A stretch of DNA of 64,000 nt, taken from NCBI RefSeq assembly GCF_027579695.1, contig NC_083579.1:73901871-73965870 (forward strand), read 5' to 3'. This document shows positions 23,174 to 33,507 of the stretch, piece by piece. The stretch comes from Neoarius graeffei (lineage: Eukaryota; Chordata; Actinopteri; Siluriformes; Ariidae). A model generated the notes under the pieces. That model did not search any database. It had not been told where the DNA came from and was given only the letters and a program-made list of their open reading frames with translations. How positions within the stretch are numbered: the first letter of the stretch is position 1; each line of letters opens with the position of its first letter. Position numbers and translations under genes: made by a program.

Positions 23174-24769
23174 CAGACCCTTTCCAAAAAATTAGAATAT
23201 CATGGAAAAGTTGTTTAATTTCCATAATTCCATTCAAAAAGTTACACTTTCATAGATTATAGATTCAGGGCCCACAATTTAAACGATTTCAAGTTTTTAT
23301 TTGTTTATTTTTACATAATTTGGGGGCTTCCAGCTCATAAAACCCACGAAAACAGGAATTCAAAAAATTAGAATACTGTGAACAAATCACCATTTACTTC
23401 AGTTTTTGCAGAAAAAAAAAGCAAGAAATTAGGATCACATCAAATCAATTAAAATATGGTACTTTCAAAATGATATGTCAATCTTCAATACTTGGTTGGG
23501 AAACCCTTTGCCTTATCACTGCCTCGATGCGACGTGGCATTGGGGCAATCAGCCTGTGGCATTGCCTGGGAGTTATGGAAGCCCAGATTTCCTTGATGCT
23601 TGCTGTCAGCTCTTCTTTGTTGTTGGGTCTGGTGCCCCTCATTTTCCTCTTGAGAATACCCCATAGTTTCTCAATGGGGTTTAGGTCCGGCGAGTTGGCT
23701 GGCCAGTCAAGCACTGTGATGGCATAGGCATCAAACCAGGTTTTGGTGCTTCTGGCGGTATGGGCAGGGGCCAGGTCCTGCTGGAAGATGAAATCTGCAT
23801 CTCCATACAGATCCTCAGCGGTGACCTTGGATTGAAGAAAGCAGAGTTTACCAATACCTGCACTGGACATTGCACCCCAAATCATGACTGACTGTGGATA
23901 TTTCACACTGGACCTCAAGCAGCTTGGGTTCTGTTCCTCACCCGTCTTCCTCCAAACCCTTGGACCTTGATTCCCGAATGAAAGGCACACTTTCATCGGA
24001 AAAGAGGACCTTGGACCACTGGCCAACAGTCCAGTCCTCCTTCTCCTTGGCCCAGTTGAGACGCTTCCTACGTTGGCTCAGGTTCAGAAGTGGCTTGACC
24101 CAAGGAACCCGACAGTTGTAGCCCATCTCCCGGATGCGTCTGAATGTGGTGGTTTTTGAAGCTGTGACTCCCGCCTCATTCCACTCTTTCTGGATCTCTG
24201 CCAGATTCTTGAATCTTCTCTGTTTGATAATCTGCTAAAGCCCACGGTCATCTCTTTTGCTGGTGCATCTTCTCCTGCCACATTTTGCCCTTCCACTAGA
24301 CTTTCCATTGATATGCTTGGACACAGCAGTCTGTGAACAGACAGCCTCCTTAGCTATGAACTTTTGTGGCTTACCCATCCTATGGAGGGTATCAATGATG
24401 GTCTTCTGGCCAGTTGTCAAGTCTGCAGTCTTCCCCATATTGAATCAAACTGAAGCAATTTAATGACACCTGGGGAAACCTGTGCAGGTGCTTGGAGTTT
24501 AGTAGATGATTAGTGTGTGACACTCAGTTTAAAACATTCATGCCCTGCAAAATTTGGGCTGATTTGTTCACAGTATTCTAATTTTTTGAATTCCTGTTTT
24601 CGTGGGTTTTATGAGCTGGAAGCCCAAATTATGTAAAAATAAACAAATACTTGAAATCGTTTAAATTGTGGGCCCTGACTCTATAATCTATGAAAGTTTA
24701 ACTTTTTGAATGGAATTATGGAAATTAAACAACTTTTCCATGATATTCTAATTTTTTGGAAAGGGTCTG
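23174..24769 (-). mobile_element. Tc1-like transposon A, full length
   Basis: TA target duplication (23172-23173 and 24770-24771). Long terminal inverted repeats of over 200 bp start cagaccctttccaaaaaatt. The total of 1596 bp is the usual Tc1 size. Both TIRs contain an internal repeat of the start (aaaaaattagaatactgtg, near 23365 and 24570), the pattern of TIR-internal direct repeats. It holds one degenerate minus-strand transposase. Confidence 0.95.
23478..24438 (-). pseudogene. Tc1 transposase A, frameshifted
   Basis: The start MGKTADLTTGQKT is at 24438. The N-terminal helix-turn-helix region (KFIAKEAVCSQTAVSKHI) reads to about 24235. The frame then changes, and MGYNCRVPWVKPLL to VLFSDES (first catalytic Asp) lies at 23990-24126. 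A further shift near 23980 leads to the C-terminal frame with FIFQQDLAPAHTA (second Asp) and NSPDLNPIEKLW (Glu). About 20 residues expected between KVTA and LYGDADF are missing. Multiple frameshifts make it inactive; it could only be mobilised in trans. Confidence 0.9.
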
Positions 24770-24771
24770 TA

Positions 24772-24946
24772 CACACTGATCAGCCATAACATTAAACTGA
24801 CAGGTGACGTGAATAACACTGATTTATCTCATTACAGTGGCACCTGTCAAGGGGTGGGATATACCCTTGACAGGTGCCACTGTAATGAGATAATCAGTGT
24901 TCTTCACTTTACCTGTCAGACGTTTTAATTTTATGGCTGATCGATG
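24772..24946. mobile_element. 175-bp foldback MITE sharing a TA with Tc1 A
   Basis: TIR cactgatcagccataa / ttatggctgatcgatg, flanked by TA (24770-24771 and 24947-24948). The centre has perfect 27-bp arms (tctcattacagtggcacctg start) around a 10-bp loop. The left TA is also the right TA of Tc1 A. Confidence 0.85.
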
Positions 24947-24965
24947 TATAGTACATTGCAGTACA

Positions 24966-25576
24966 TATACATTATATACATATACTAGTGCATCTCAATT
25001 AGAATATCATGAAAGTCTGTTTTTGTAATTTAAATCAAAAAGGTGAACTTACAATAAGTTACTGCAACATATTACTTTGAAAGTAAACTAAGAAAAAAAA
25101 TCAATTTTTGTATTAAACTTCAAGTTTATAATAGTTTTTTTGGGGGGGCTTTTTTTTCACCTTTATTGGATAGGACAGTGTAGAGACAGGACAGGAAATG
25201 AGTGGGAGAGAGAGACGGGGAGGGATCGGGAAATGACCTCGGGTCGGAATCGAACCCGGGTCCGCGGATTTATGGTATGGCGCCTTAGCCACCTGAGCCA
25301 TGACGCCCCATAATAGTTTTTTTTAATTTGAAAATTCACATTTTCAAAACAAACAGATTTAGAATAGCTATGAATAAGTTTTTGGATATTTCATTGCTAT
25401 AACTTGTGTTTAAATGTCATCAAATACAATATGACTTGCAACACGAAGCCTTTCTCTTTTTTGCTTCCATAAACATTTAAAAGTAACTTCAAACACCACA
25501 TTTTACTGAACATTCAGGTTCATTAAATTAGAATATGATCAAGCTCAACTAAGAACGGAGGCCGACAGTTAGCACT
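24966..25576. repeat. AT-rich Tc1-like repeat remnant
   Basis: Begins ctagtgcatctcaattagaa and has a second ttagaatatgatcaagctc near 25530; such words are typical of Tc1-type fish repeats. No ORF was seen. It was split by a SINE at 25142-25309. Confidence 0.4.
25142..25309 (-). mobile_element. tRNA-headed SINE, second family
   Basis: Reverse strand. The head ggggcgtcatggctcaggtg (A-box-like) and the B-box-like gggttcgattcc are followed by tttcccgatccctcc and cactgtcctatccaataaag. It is flanked by a 14-bp duplication ataatagttttttt (25128-25141 and 25310-25323), so it is a clean retroposition. Confidence 0.9.
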
Positions 25577-26098
25577 GACAATTTTAGTAAAGCTGCAGTG
25601 TATTTTTATGCCTTCTTAAATCAACATGAATTAACATTTCTCAACAGGTAACCCGTGTTTAAAAAAAAAAAACAACACAACACTGAACAACTTAAAGCTG
25701 TCACTATGTCCCAACAGTGGTACATGAGAGAGATAACGTGTGGACAAAGGCTCCATCTAGTGCTTCAAATGCCCATTTGCGAGAATCCACCATGCACAAG
25801 ACCAAATCAGACCCGACAATTTTAGTAAAGCTGCAGTATATTTTTATGCCTTCTTAAATCAACATGAATTAACATTTATTTATCTAATTATTCAAATAAA
25901 CATTTCTCAACAGGTAACCCATGTTTAAAAAAAAAAACACAACACTGAACAACTTAAAGCTGTCACTATGTCCCAACAGTGGTACATGAGAGAGAGAGGA
26001 CGTGTGGACAAAAAGGCTCCTCTCGCTCCATCTAGTGCTTCAAATGCCCATTTGTGAGAATCCACCATGCACAAATCCAAAGGACCAAATCGGACCCA
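25577..26098. repeat. tandem duplication of about 240-280 bp
   Basis: Copy 1 (25577-25812) and copy 2 (25817-26098) share gacaattttagtaaagctgc, ctttcaac-free aacaacttaaagctgtcac and tctagtgcttcaaatgccc. Copy 2 has a 43-bp insertion near 25875 and a short insertion ggctcctctc near 26020. No coding is seen. Confidence 0.9.
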
Positions 26099-27033
26099 AG
26101 AGGAGTGTCGGATGGAGTGTCTTGATCACTGTGCATGCTCTCATTTGGAAACACCTGAAATAATTCAAAACCAATGCAGAGTTAGCCACATTTCTTCTTG
26201 ACAGGTCAGGCCTCAACATTAACCTTTGACACCTTTTGCCCTGCAGGGCAAATAGCCTCAATTTTTTTTTGCCCCACCCCCGAATTTCCTTTTAGAATTT
26301 CCTTGAATGTTTTTAAAAAAAACTTATTTTTAAAAACATTTATTTCTGCAACAGAATAAGACGAGCCCTGAAAACATGAAACCTAAATCAATATCACATT
26401 TGTAAGACTTATGTACGGTACTAGTACGCAACACATCTTTTCATATAGAGTTTAGGACACAAAACACACTTTGTTTTGCCTATAAAACAATGATTAGCAA
26501 TATTGCAAAGATGAATTATAAAACTAAAAACGTTATAAAACAGGAGTTTGTACTGCAGTATGTCTTATCATTCAGACTGCCACTGGGTTTAGGAGGAAAT
26601 TAAACAACCTGTCCTCCTCATTTTCACATGCACGATGAGCCAATGATAAATGGGGTAAGATAGATTTATCTATGGGATAATTCACTATGTAAATGATATA
26701 TATTTACTGTAGAGGGTGTGGTTTACTATTTGAGACACAAAAGCATGTCTTTCCATTCACTGAATGTACTTACCACTAGCTTTTATTATGATTACTACAA
26801 GGGTGATTATAGTTACTGTATGACTATAGCTACAACTGGAATATGCTGATTCTGTTAGCGTTTGTAATTATTGTACCATCCACTATTGGGTAAAATTAAA
26901 ATAAAATTTTACAACATTGTTTGAAAGTCTAGAGCAAAATATTTTTATTTTACAAATAACACTTAAGATATTGTTTTAACAATAAAAAGCATCAATGTAC
27001 TGTATAAATGACAGAGTGCAGATAGCTGTGTAA
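26099..27033. other. noncoding, with a lone hAT-like end
   Basis: 26199-26290 has caggcctcaacattaacctt followed by a gccctgcagggc palindrome, reminiscent of the 15534 element end. No partner end was found. The remainder is AT-rich. A minus-strand AATAAA near 26945 lies about 90 bp beyond the stop at 27034 and could serve the exon at 27034-27214. Confidence 0.4.
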
Positions 27034-27214
27034 CTAGACGTCCTTGGGGTTGCTGAGAGATGGAGGGGCAGGAATACTGTCTAGCCCACAGTTCAGGTCC
27101 GAGTCCTTTGAGAGTAAACGCTTTGGCTTTTGCAACACTGTGTTCCCAAAAGCTGATGTCGGGAAAACGTCTTTACACAAAGGCTTTCTTGCTTTTGTAG
27201 GTTTTTTTGTTTTT
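27034..27214 (-). CDS. possible terminal coding exon, unknown protein
   Basis: An open minus-strand frame ends in TAG at 27034-27036. It reads FGNTVLQKPKRLLSKDSDL, then CGLDSIPAPPSLSNPKDV. The Lys/Ser/Pro-rich composition and the downstream AATAAA near 26945 look like a true C-terminus. The frame closes upstream at a TAA near 27215, and no certain acceptor is seen. It is separated from the minus-strand fragment at 28851-29070 only by a Tc1 insertion, so the two may have been adjacent. Family unknown. Confidence 0.35.
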
Positions 27215-27218
27215 TAAA

Positions 27219-27248
27219 CTGTTCTTCCGTGTTGGGACGGAAGAACAG
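27219..27248. repeat. 12-bp hairpin at the Tc1 B left edge
   Basis: ctgttcttccgt and acggaagaacag are perfect inverted repeats around a 6-bp loop. The right arm runs into the first three bases of the Tc1 TIR. Confidence 0.8.
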
Positions 27249-28850
27249 TGGTGCTTGAAAGTTTGTGAACCCTTTAGAATTTTGTATATTCCCACATAAA
27301 TAGGACCTAAAACATGGTCAGGTTTTCACACAAGTCCTAAAAGTAGATAAAGAGAACCCAGTTCAACAAATGAGACAAAAATATTATACTTGGTCATTTA
27401 TTTATTGAGGAAAATGATCCAATATTACATATCTGTGAGTGGCAAAAGTATGTGAACCTCTAGGATTAGCAGTTAATTTGAAGGTGAAATTAGAGTCAGG
27501 TTTTTTCAATCAATGTGATGACAATCAGGTGTGAGTGGGCACCCTGTTTTATTTAAAGAACAGGGATCTATCAAAGTCTGATCTTCACAACACATTTTTT
27601 TGGAAGTGTATCATGGCATGAACAAAGGAAATTTCTGAGGACCTCAGAAAAAGCGTTGTTGATGCTCATCAGACTGGAAAAGGTAAAACCATCTCTAAAG
27701 AGTTTGGACTCCACCAATCCACAGTCAGACAGATTGTGTACAAATGGAGGAAATTCAAGACCATTGTTACCCTCCCGAGGAGTGGTCGACCAACAAAGAT
27801 CACTCCAAGAACAAGGCGTGTAATAGTCGGCGAGGTCACAAAGGACCCCAGGGTAACTTCTAAGCAACTGAAGGCCTCTCTCACATTGGCTAATGTTAAT
27901 GTTCATGAGTCCACCATCAGGAGAACGCTGAACAGCAATGGTGTGCATGGCAGGGCTGCAAGGAGAAAGCCACTGCTCTCCAAAAAAAACCCATTGCTGC
28001 TCATCTGCACTTTGCTAAAGATCACGTGGACAAACCAGAAGGCTATTAGAAAAATGTTTTATGGACTGATGAGACCAAAATAGAACTTTTTGGTTTAAAT
28101 GAGAAGCGTTGTCTTTGGAGAAAGGAAAACGCTGCATTCCAGCATAAGAACCTTATCCCATCTGTGAAACATGGTGGTGGTAGTATCATGGTTTGGGCCT
28201 GTTTTGCTGCATCTGGGCCAGGATGGCTTGCCATCATTGATGGACCAATGAATTCTGAATTATACCAGCGAATTCTAAAGGAAAATGTCAGGACATCTGT
28301 CCATGAACTGAATCTCAAGAGAAGGTGGGTCATGCAGCAAGACAACAACCCTAAACACACAAGTCGTTCTACCAAAGAATGGTTAAAGAAGAATAAAGTT
28401 CATGTTTTGGAATGGCCAAGTCAAAGTCCTGACCTTAATCCAATCGAAATGTTGTGGAAGGACCTGAAGCGAGCCGTTCATGTGAGGAAACCCACCAACA
28501 TCCCAGAGTTGAAGCTGTTCTGTACAGAGGAACGGGCTAAAATTCCTCCAAGCTGGTGTGCAGGACTGATCAACAGTTGCCGCAAACGTTTAGTTGTAAT
28601 TATTGCTGCACAAGGGGGTCACACCAGATACTGAAAGCAAAGGTTCACATACTTTGCCACTCACAGATATGTAATATTGGATCATTTTCCTCAATAAATA
28701 AATGACCGAGTATAATATTTTTGTCTCATTTGTTTAACTGGGTTCTTTTTATCTACTTTTAGGACTTGTGTGAAAATCTGATGTTGTTTTAGGTCGTATT
28801 TATGCAGAAATATAGAAATTCTAAAGGGTTCAAACATTCAAGCACCACTG
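27246..28850 (+). mobile_element. Tc1-like transposon B, copy 1
   Basis: TIRs start cagtggtgcttgaaagtttg and extend about 200 bp. The right flank is TA; the left flank reads AA, probably a mutated TA. Length 1605 bp. It belongs to the same family as the element at 61583-63215. Confidence 0.93.
27613..28634 (+). pseudogene. Tc1 transposase B1, broken
   Basis: The ATG at 27613 is followed at codon 3 by TGA (atg gca tga). The frame continues KEISEDLRKSVVDAHQ, with a helix-turn-helix and GRPTKITPRT. A codon appears lost near 27683. A frameshift occurs between 27990 and 28050, before the first catalytic Asp (WTDETKIELFG, about 28066). The second Asp is in MQQDNNPKHTSRS and Glu in SPDLNPIEMLW. The C-terminus AAQGGHTRY ends at 28634. 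It is inactive as it stands. The same codon-3 TGA is present in copy 2. Confidence 0.92.
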
Positions 28851-29070
28851 TATATTCCAACATGTAGCTAATGCTAACGTTAGGCCACTAATCTGCACCA
28901 TCACTCCAGTCATTTTGAGGAATTTTGTACGGATCAGAGCCACTAATAAACTCTAATTTCCACGTATATCTATCCTGCACTTCTTTATGCCTAAGATTAT
29001 CCAAGTAATTCAGTCGTAGAGCTTTTTTAGCTGTAGTTTTCTTCGAACATCAGCAACAGACGCCGGACAT
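28851..29070 (-). pseudogene. N-terminal exon of YqaJ-type multicopy fish protein (tentative)
   Basis: Minus strand, ATG at 29070: MSGVCC, then an in-frame TGA, then CSKKTTAKKALRLNYLDNL, EVQDRYTWKLEFISGSDP, YKIPQNDWSD, then a TAG where a Leu codon is expected, then WPNVS. I recall the KLEFISGSDPYKIPQ pattern from uncharacterised multicopy fish proteins that often carry a YqaJ recombinase/nuclease domain; this was not searched. Two nonsense changes and a Tc1 insertion at 28851 inactivate it. On its upstream side a LINE starts at 29095. Confidence 0.4.
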
Positions 29071-29533
29071 CTTCACTTGGCTTCAGACCACTCTTCTTCT
29101 TTAAGGTATTATGGCGGTTGGCAAACCAACTTAAGGTGCATTACCACCACCGACTGGGCTGGAGTGTGGAACAGGAGATATAAGGGAGGAAAAAACAACA
29201 AAAAAGAACTTATGTTCTTTAAGCTAATTCTGACTCATTCAGAAATTTGATAACATAATACATCTGACTTGATGCTCTCCCTAATAAACCAGGTAAAGTG
29301 AAATTGTGGTGATTAACCGTTCTGAGAGATTTATGAAGCTAATTTCTTTCACGTTCATATTTCTTAGTGTAGTATTACATGCTCTACTGATTCCAGATGG
29401 CTACAGTATTCACAATTTCCGGTTGGGTGTTTGTCTATTTTCTTAAGAGACTAGTTGAGTCCTGTATGTCCAATTCTTAAACGGGTGATCATGAGGTCTT
29501 CTCTCTGACTCCTGCCCCCCGTCCTTCCACTAT

Positions 29534-30399
29534 TCACCTGTTTTTCACCTGTTTTTCAATGTAGTATAGATGTCTTCCTGTTTCACTGCCATCCCAATAC
29601 TCCTGCCAGACTGACTTTGCGTAGGACTTGATGTAAAGCTTAGCCTCTGCCTTACTGATTGGGATTTGCAATTCTATTTCTGTATTATTTAGTGATTGCT
29701 TAGCCAGCTTATCAACCTGTTTGTTTCTTTCCATGCCAACATGCACAGGTACCCAAAGAAAACTAGTTGTAAAGCCCTTGGAATCTATTTTACGCAAAGT
29801 TATAAATATTTCATTGATTATATCTGTTCTAAATGATTTACCTGATTGAATACTTTCCAGTGCTGAGTAACTATCTGAGATTGTGACTGTTTTGTTTATT
29901 GCATTTTCTTCAACCCATTCCAGGGCCAATAATATTGCCACCAATTCTGTTGTATACTCCGTCACATTGTTGGTTACTCTTTTCTTAATACTTACTCCTT
30001 TCTTTGGGATATACACTGCTGATCCAGCACACCCTTTTTTGGGTCTTTAGAACCATCTGTAAATATACATGTATATTTAGAAAAATAAAAATCCAAATAA
30101 TTTTGTACGATTTCCCTCACTGAGATATCCTTTGATTTCTTTCTTATTTCCTGATGAATATTTAAATCTACAACTGGTAATGGGAATAACGATGGTGGGA
30201 CTGGTGATAATGGGACTGTTGGGCAGTACTGTAGCTGATGTAAACCAATACTCTGCTTTAATATCATTTATCTATCCAAAACTTAGGAAATTAGATTCAT
30301 GATGTTCCCAACAATCTTTTGTTATACTTTTAGCAGGATGGTTGTCATAATGCCCCTGAAGATTGACCCAATATGTCATCAGTTGTAGCCTTCTGATCC
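29534..30399 (-). pseudogene. LINE ORF2 RNase H and linker (copy 3)
   Basis: Minus strand. The linker MTYWVNLQGHYDN (about 30380) leads through a proline-rich region (30150-30240) to IFTDGSKDPKKGV (first RNase H acidic motif, about 30055). Then come TEYTTELVAILLALEWVE (Glu), TISDSYSALESI (Asp) and FLWVPVHVGMERNKQVDKL (final catalytic stretch). The end is SKAEAKLYIKS and a stop at 29534. A one-base frame change near 30010 splits the domain, so it is inactive. Confidence 0.8.
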
Positions 30400-30706
30400 T
30401 TAAAGGTCATGGGCAAGGGTTGGAGGTGGAACGTAGATTATCAACTTTATTTTCTAGAAGAATGACTCAAAAAGCGAATTCAATCTTCCTGGTGTTTAAT
30501 TTGCACCCTAAAATTGAATAAAACGGTTAAAATATCTGGGTTTGCACAAGTTCCGAAGGTTTGTTTACATCTCACTTATGCACACTTTTCCCGCCAGGGG
30601 ACCGTCGTCGGGACGTCGTTCAAGGTAAATAGACTAGGAGCAGTTCTGTGTTTACTTGCGAACCGAGCACACGTGTACGGACTCTGGTCGTGAGAGGTTG
30701 TGTAAA

Positions 30707-30906
30707 ATGTCTGATAGCGATTTTGAAGTAGGAACTCTACAAATTGAATATCGAGAGGTGAAACCATATATGTATGAACCTATGGCCGTCGGTGAATGTG
30801 GTTCACTGGTTTGACCGTGCAGCCTCGGAATCAGACAGCGACTCAGCCGACTCTGATCGCGGTGACCCCGAACCTGAACAAGACTAGCGCCCAAACGATT
30901 TATCCT
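30707..30906 (+). pseudogene. acidic N-terminal exon in the TTAA element
   Basis: ATG at 30707 in an adenine-rich context (aaaATGt). It reads MSDSDFEVGTLQIEYREVKP, then YMYEPMAVGE. After a frameshift near 30795 it gives FDRAASESDSDSADSDRG, DPEPEQD, then stops. The YEPMA plus Ser/Asp-rich order resembles fish proteins carrying a P2X7-C-terminal-like zinc domain (memory only, unverified). It lies 300 bp inside the left end of the element, and the rest of that gene is deleted. It converges on the THAP exon. Confidence 0.4.
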
Positions 30907-31055
30907 GATAGTTATGATAAATTCTTACTTTCGTCGTAATACTAAATAAGAGCCCTTTTGAAGAATAATTAAACCGCCCTCCCTAGTGGATATAGGTAAC
31001 AATTACTTGACAGTGTGCCGGTAGGCCACATTGGCCTGCCATCCGCGGCATTATA

Positions 31056-32654
31056 CAACCCCATTCCAAAAAAGTTGGGACAAAGTACAAATTGTAAATA
31101 AAAATGGAATGCAATGATGTGGAAGTTTCAAAATTCCATATTTTATTCAGAATAGAACATAGATGACATATCAAATGTTTAAAGTGAGAAAATGTATCAT
31201 TTAAAGAGAAAAATTAGGTGATTTTAAATTTCATGACAACACCACATCTCAAAGTTGGGACAAGGCCATGTTTACCACTGTGAGACATCCCCTTTTCTCT
31301 TTACAACAGTCTGTAAACGTCTGGGGACTGAAGAGACAAGTTGCTCAAGTTTAGGGATAGGAATGTTAACCCATTCTTGTCTAATGCAGGATTCTAGTTG
31401 CTCAACTGTCTTAGGTCTTTTTTGTCGTATCTTCCGTTTTATGATGCGCCAAATGGTTTCTATGGGTGAAAGATCTGGACTGCAGGCTGGCCAGTTCAGT
31501 ACCCGGACCCTTCTTCTATACAGCCATGATGCTGTAATTGATGCAGTATGTGGTTTGGCATTGTCATGTTGGAAAATGCAAGGTCTTCCCTGAAAGAGAC
31601 GTCGTCTGGATGGGAGCATATGTTGCTCTAGAACCTGGATATACCTTTCAGCATTGATGGTGTCTTTCCAGATGTGTAAGCTGCCCATGCCACAGACACT
31701 AATGCAACCCCATACCATCAGAGATGCAGGCTTCTGAACTGAGCGCTGATAACAACTTGGGTCGTCCTTGTCCTCTTTAGTCCGAATGACACGGCGTCCC
31801 TGATTTCCATAAAGAACTTCAAATTTTGATTCGTCTGACCACAGAACAGTTTTCCACTTTGCCACAGTCCATTTTAAATGAGCCTTGGGCCAGAGAAGAC
31901 GTCTGCGCTTCTGGATCATGGTTAGATATGGCTTCTTCTTTGAACTATAGAGTTTTAGCTGGCAACGGTGGATGGCACGGTGAATTGTGTTCATAGATAA
32001 TGTTCTCTGGAAATATTTCTGAGCCCATTTTGTGATTTCCAATACAGAAGCATGCCTGTATGTGATGCAGTCCCGTCTAAGGGCCCGAAGATCACGGGCA
32101 CCCAGTATGGTTTTCCGGCCTTGACCCTTACGCACAGAGATTCTTCCAGATTCTCTGAATCTTTTGATCATATTATGCACTGTAGATGATATGTTCAAAC
32201 TCTTTGCAATTTTACACTGTCGAACTCCTTTCTGATATTGCTCCACTATTTGTCGGCGCAGAATTAGGGGGATTGGTGATCCTCTTCCCATCTTTACTTC
32301 TGAGAGCCGCTGCCACTCCAAGATGCTCTTTTTATACCCAGTCATGTTAATGACCTATTGCCAATTGACCTAATGAGTTGCAATTTGGTCCTTCAGCTGT
32401 TCCTTTTTTTGTACCTTTAACTTTTCCAGCCTCTTATTGCCCCTGTCCCAACTTTTTTGAGATGTGTTGCTGTCATGAAATTTCAAATGAGCCAATATTT
32501 GGCATGAAATTTCAAAATGTCTCACTTTCGACATTTGATATGTTGTCTATGTTCTATTGTGAATACAATGTCAGTTTTTGAGATTTGTAAATTATTGCAT
32601 TCCGTTTTTATTTACAATTTGTACTTTGTCCCAACTTTTTTGGAATCGGGGTTG
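31056..32654 (-). mobile_element. Tc1-like transposon C, full length
   Basis: TA at 31054-31055 and 32655-32656. TIRs are caaccccattccaaaaaagt and its inverse ending ggaatcggggttg, and the match continues for about 200 bp with moderate divergence. Length 1599 bp. It contains a single uninterrupted transposase ORF. It is inserted in the TTAA element, so it is the youngest layer of the stack. Confidence 0.96.
31272..32345 (-). CDS. Tc1 transposase, uninterrupted DD34E
   Basis: 357 codons from ATG 32345 to the stop at 31272-31274; the more typical start is MGRGSPIP at residue 19. Residues 19-80 form a paired-like helix-turn-helix ([20 protein letters not shown]). [16 protein letters not shown] opens the second DNA-binding subdomain. 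The catalytic triad is complete: [10 protein letters not shown] (about residue 190), [11 protein letters not shown] (about 280) and [11 protein letters not shown], with exactly 34 residues between the second Asp and the Glu. The length is about 340 from residue 19, normal for Tc1. One Ser appears missing in LNISSTVHN compared with the related copy at 41.5 kb. It would cut and paste the element at TA; activity is unproven. Confidence 0.95.
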   Translation of the reverse strand: MTGYKKSILEWQRLSEVKMGRGSPIPLILRRQIVEQYQKGVRQCKIAKSLNISSTVHNMIKRFRESGRISVRKGQGRKTILGARDLRALRRDCITYRHASVLEITKWAQKYFQRTLSMNTIHRAIHRCQLKLYSSKKKPYLTMIQKRRRLLWPKAHLKWTVAKWKTVLWSDESKFEVLYGNQGRRVIRTKEDKDDPSCYQRSVQKPASLMVWGCISVCGMGSLHIWKDTINAERYIQVLEQHMLPSRRRLFQGRPCIFQHDNAKPHTASITASWLYRRRVRVLNWPACSPDLSPIETIWRIIKRKIRQKRPKTVEQLESCIRQEWVNIPIPKLEQLVSSVPRRLQTVVKRKGDVSQW

Positions 32655-32774
32655 TACTATTTATAGCCTACTCTAAGCGAGGAAATATCCCTTTGTCTCA
32701 TTTCCACAATGATTGTACAGGATCCCTCAGGATTCTTGACTTGTCAATTGCAAGCAAAAGTAAAAATGTTTTAC

Positions 32775-33083
32775 CCCCAATCTTCTCCTTTTTGCTTGAG
32801 TGTTGCTGCTCCGTTTCTTCTTTGATTGCATGATTTTGTGTTCGAATTTTGTCGGAACAGCGTCAGGTTTGAGCCTTCTCTGTCCGACACCTAAACTCTC
32901 CAACAGATGGGGATTCTTCAAAAAGTGATCGTCGCACAGAGTGGCGTGTTTACCCGGCTGCCAACCCTCTTGCTTCACGTGCACAATCCACTCTCTCCGC
33001 CTCTTCTCCTCTCTCAGAAAAAGGTGAAAACTTCTTCCTGAACCGGTCCTGTTGTTACAGTTCACTGCACAACAATAAGGCAT
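32775..33083 (-). CDS. THAP-domain exon, 5' part of transposase-like gene
   Basis: ATG at 33083: MPYCCAVNCNNRTGSGRSF. It shows the C2CH zinc pattern of THAP domains: Cys pair near residues 5 and 9, then CDDHF about 50 residues later. The DAVPTKF box follows at about residue 80, then a Lys/Arg-rich stretch (KKKRSSNTQAKRRR). The exon ends at a donor-like GTAAAA at 32774; without splicing the frame stops near 32727. THAP is a sequence-specific DNA-binding zinc finger used by P-element and Kolobok transposases and by host regulators. It lies 295 bp from the right end of the TTAA element, which favours transposon origin over a host THAP gene. Confidence 0.8.
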
Positions 33084-33507
33084 GGTTTTTCTTTGGAAAT
33101 TCCCGAACGCACGTCTGCACTCAAGCCGAACGGAAATGCAAATAAACGGAAGTGGACTCAACTCAAGTGATTTGTTTGTCTTGAATGATGTCACGTGCCG
33201 AGTGGTCACGAAAATCGCCGAGCAGAAATTCGCCGCGATCCGCACTAACTTATTCTAACTTTATTTTAATTATTACTTATTAACAAGACTTCTTGGGACC
33301 TGAAGAAAATTACAGAGGGTTTTTTAACATATAAAGCTTCAAATGTGCATAAATTTAAAACCTTTGCCTATGACCTTTTAATGGCATTTCCCCCATTTCC
33401 ACCTGCATTGAAGACACTGGGGATGTTTTAAAAGACCAACTGCAAATTCTTAAAGCCTGAGCTTGTAGAACATCTAATGTTTTAATGTTTGATTCTGCTG
33501 CAGACAT

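Larger units (their letters stand above)
30404..33377. mobile_element. TTAA-flanked THAP-bearing element (Kolobok-like)
   Basis: TTAA at 30400-30403 and 33378-33381. The ends are inverted: aggtcatgggcaaggg on the left, aaggtcataggcaaagg on the right (minus). Taking the element out with one TTAA restores the LINE frame (codons Pro-Leu-Arg-Ile), so the boundaries are firm. It has a plus-strand acidic exon near the left end and a minus-strand THAP exon near the right end. A Tc1 (31056-32654) sits in the middle and the element's centre is missing. TTAA target sites with a THAP-type transposase are the hallmark of the Kolobok superfamily (established). piggyBac also uses TTAA but lacks THAP. Confidence 0.7.
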
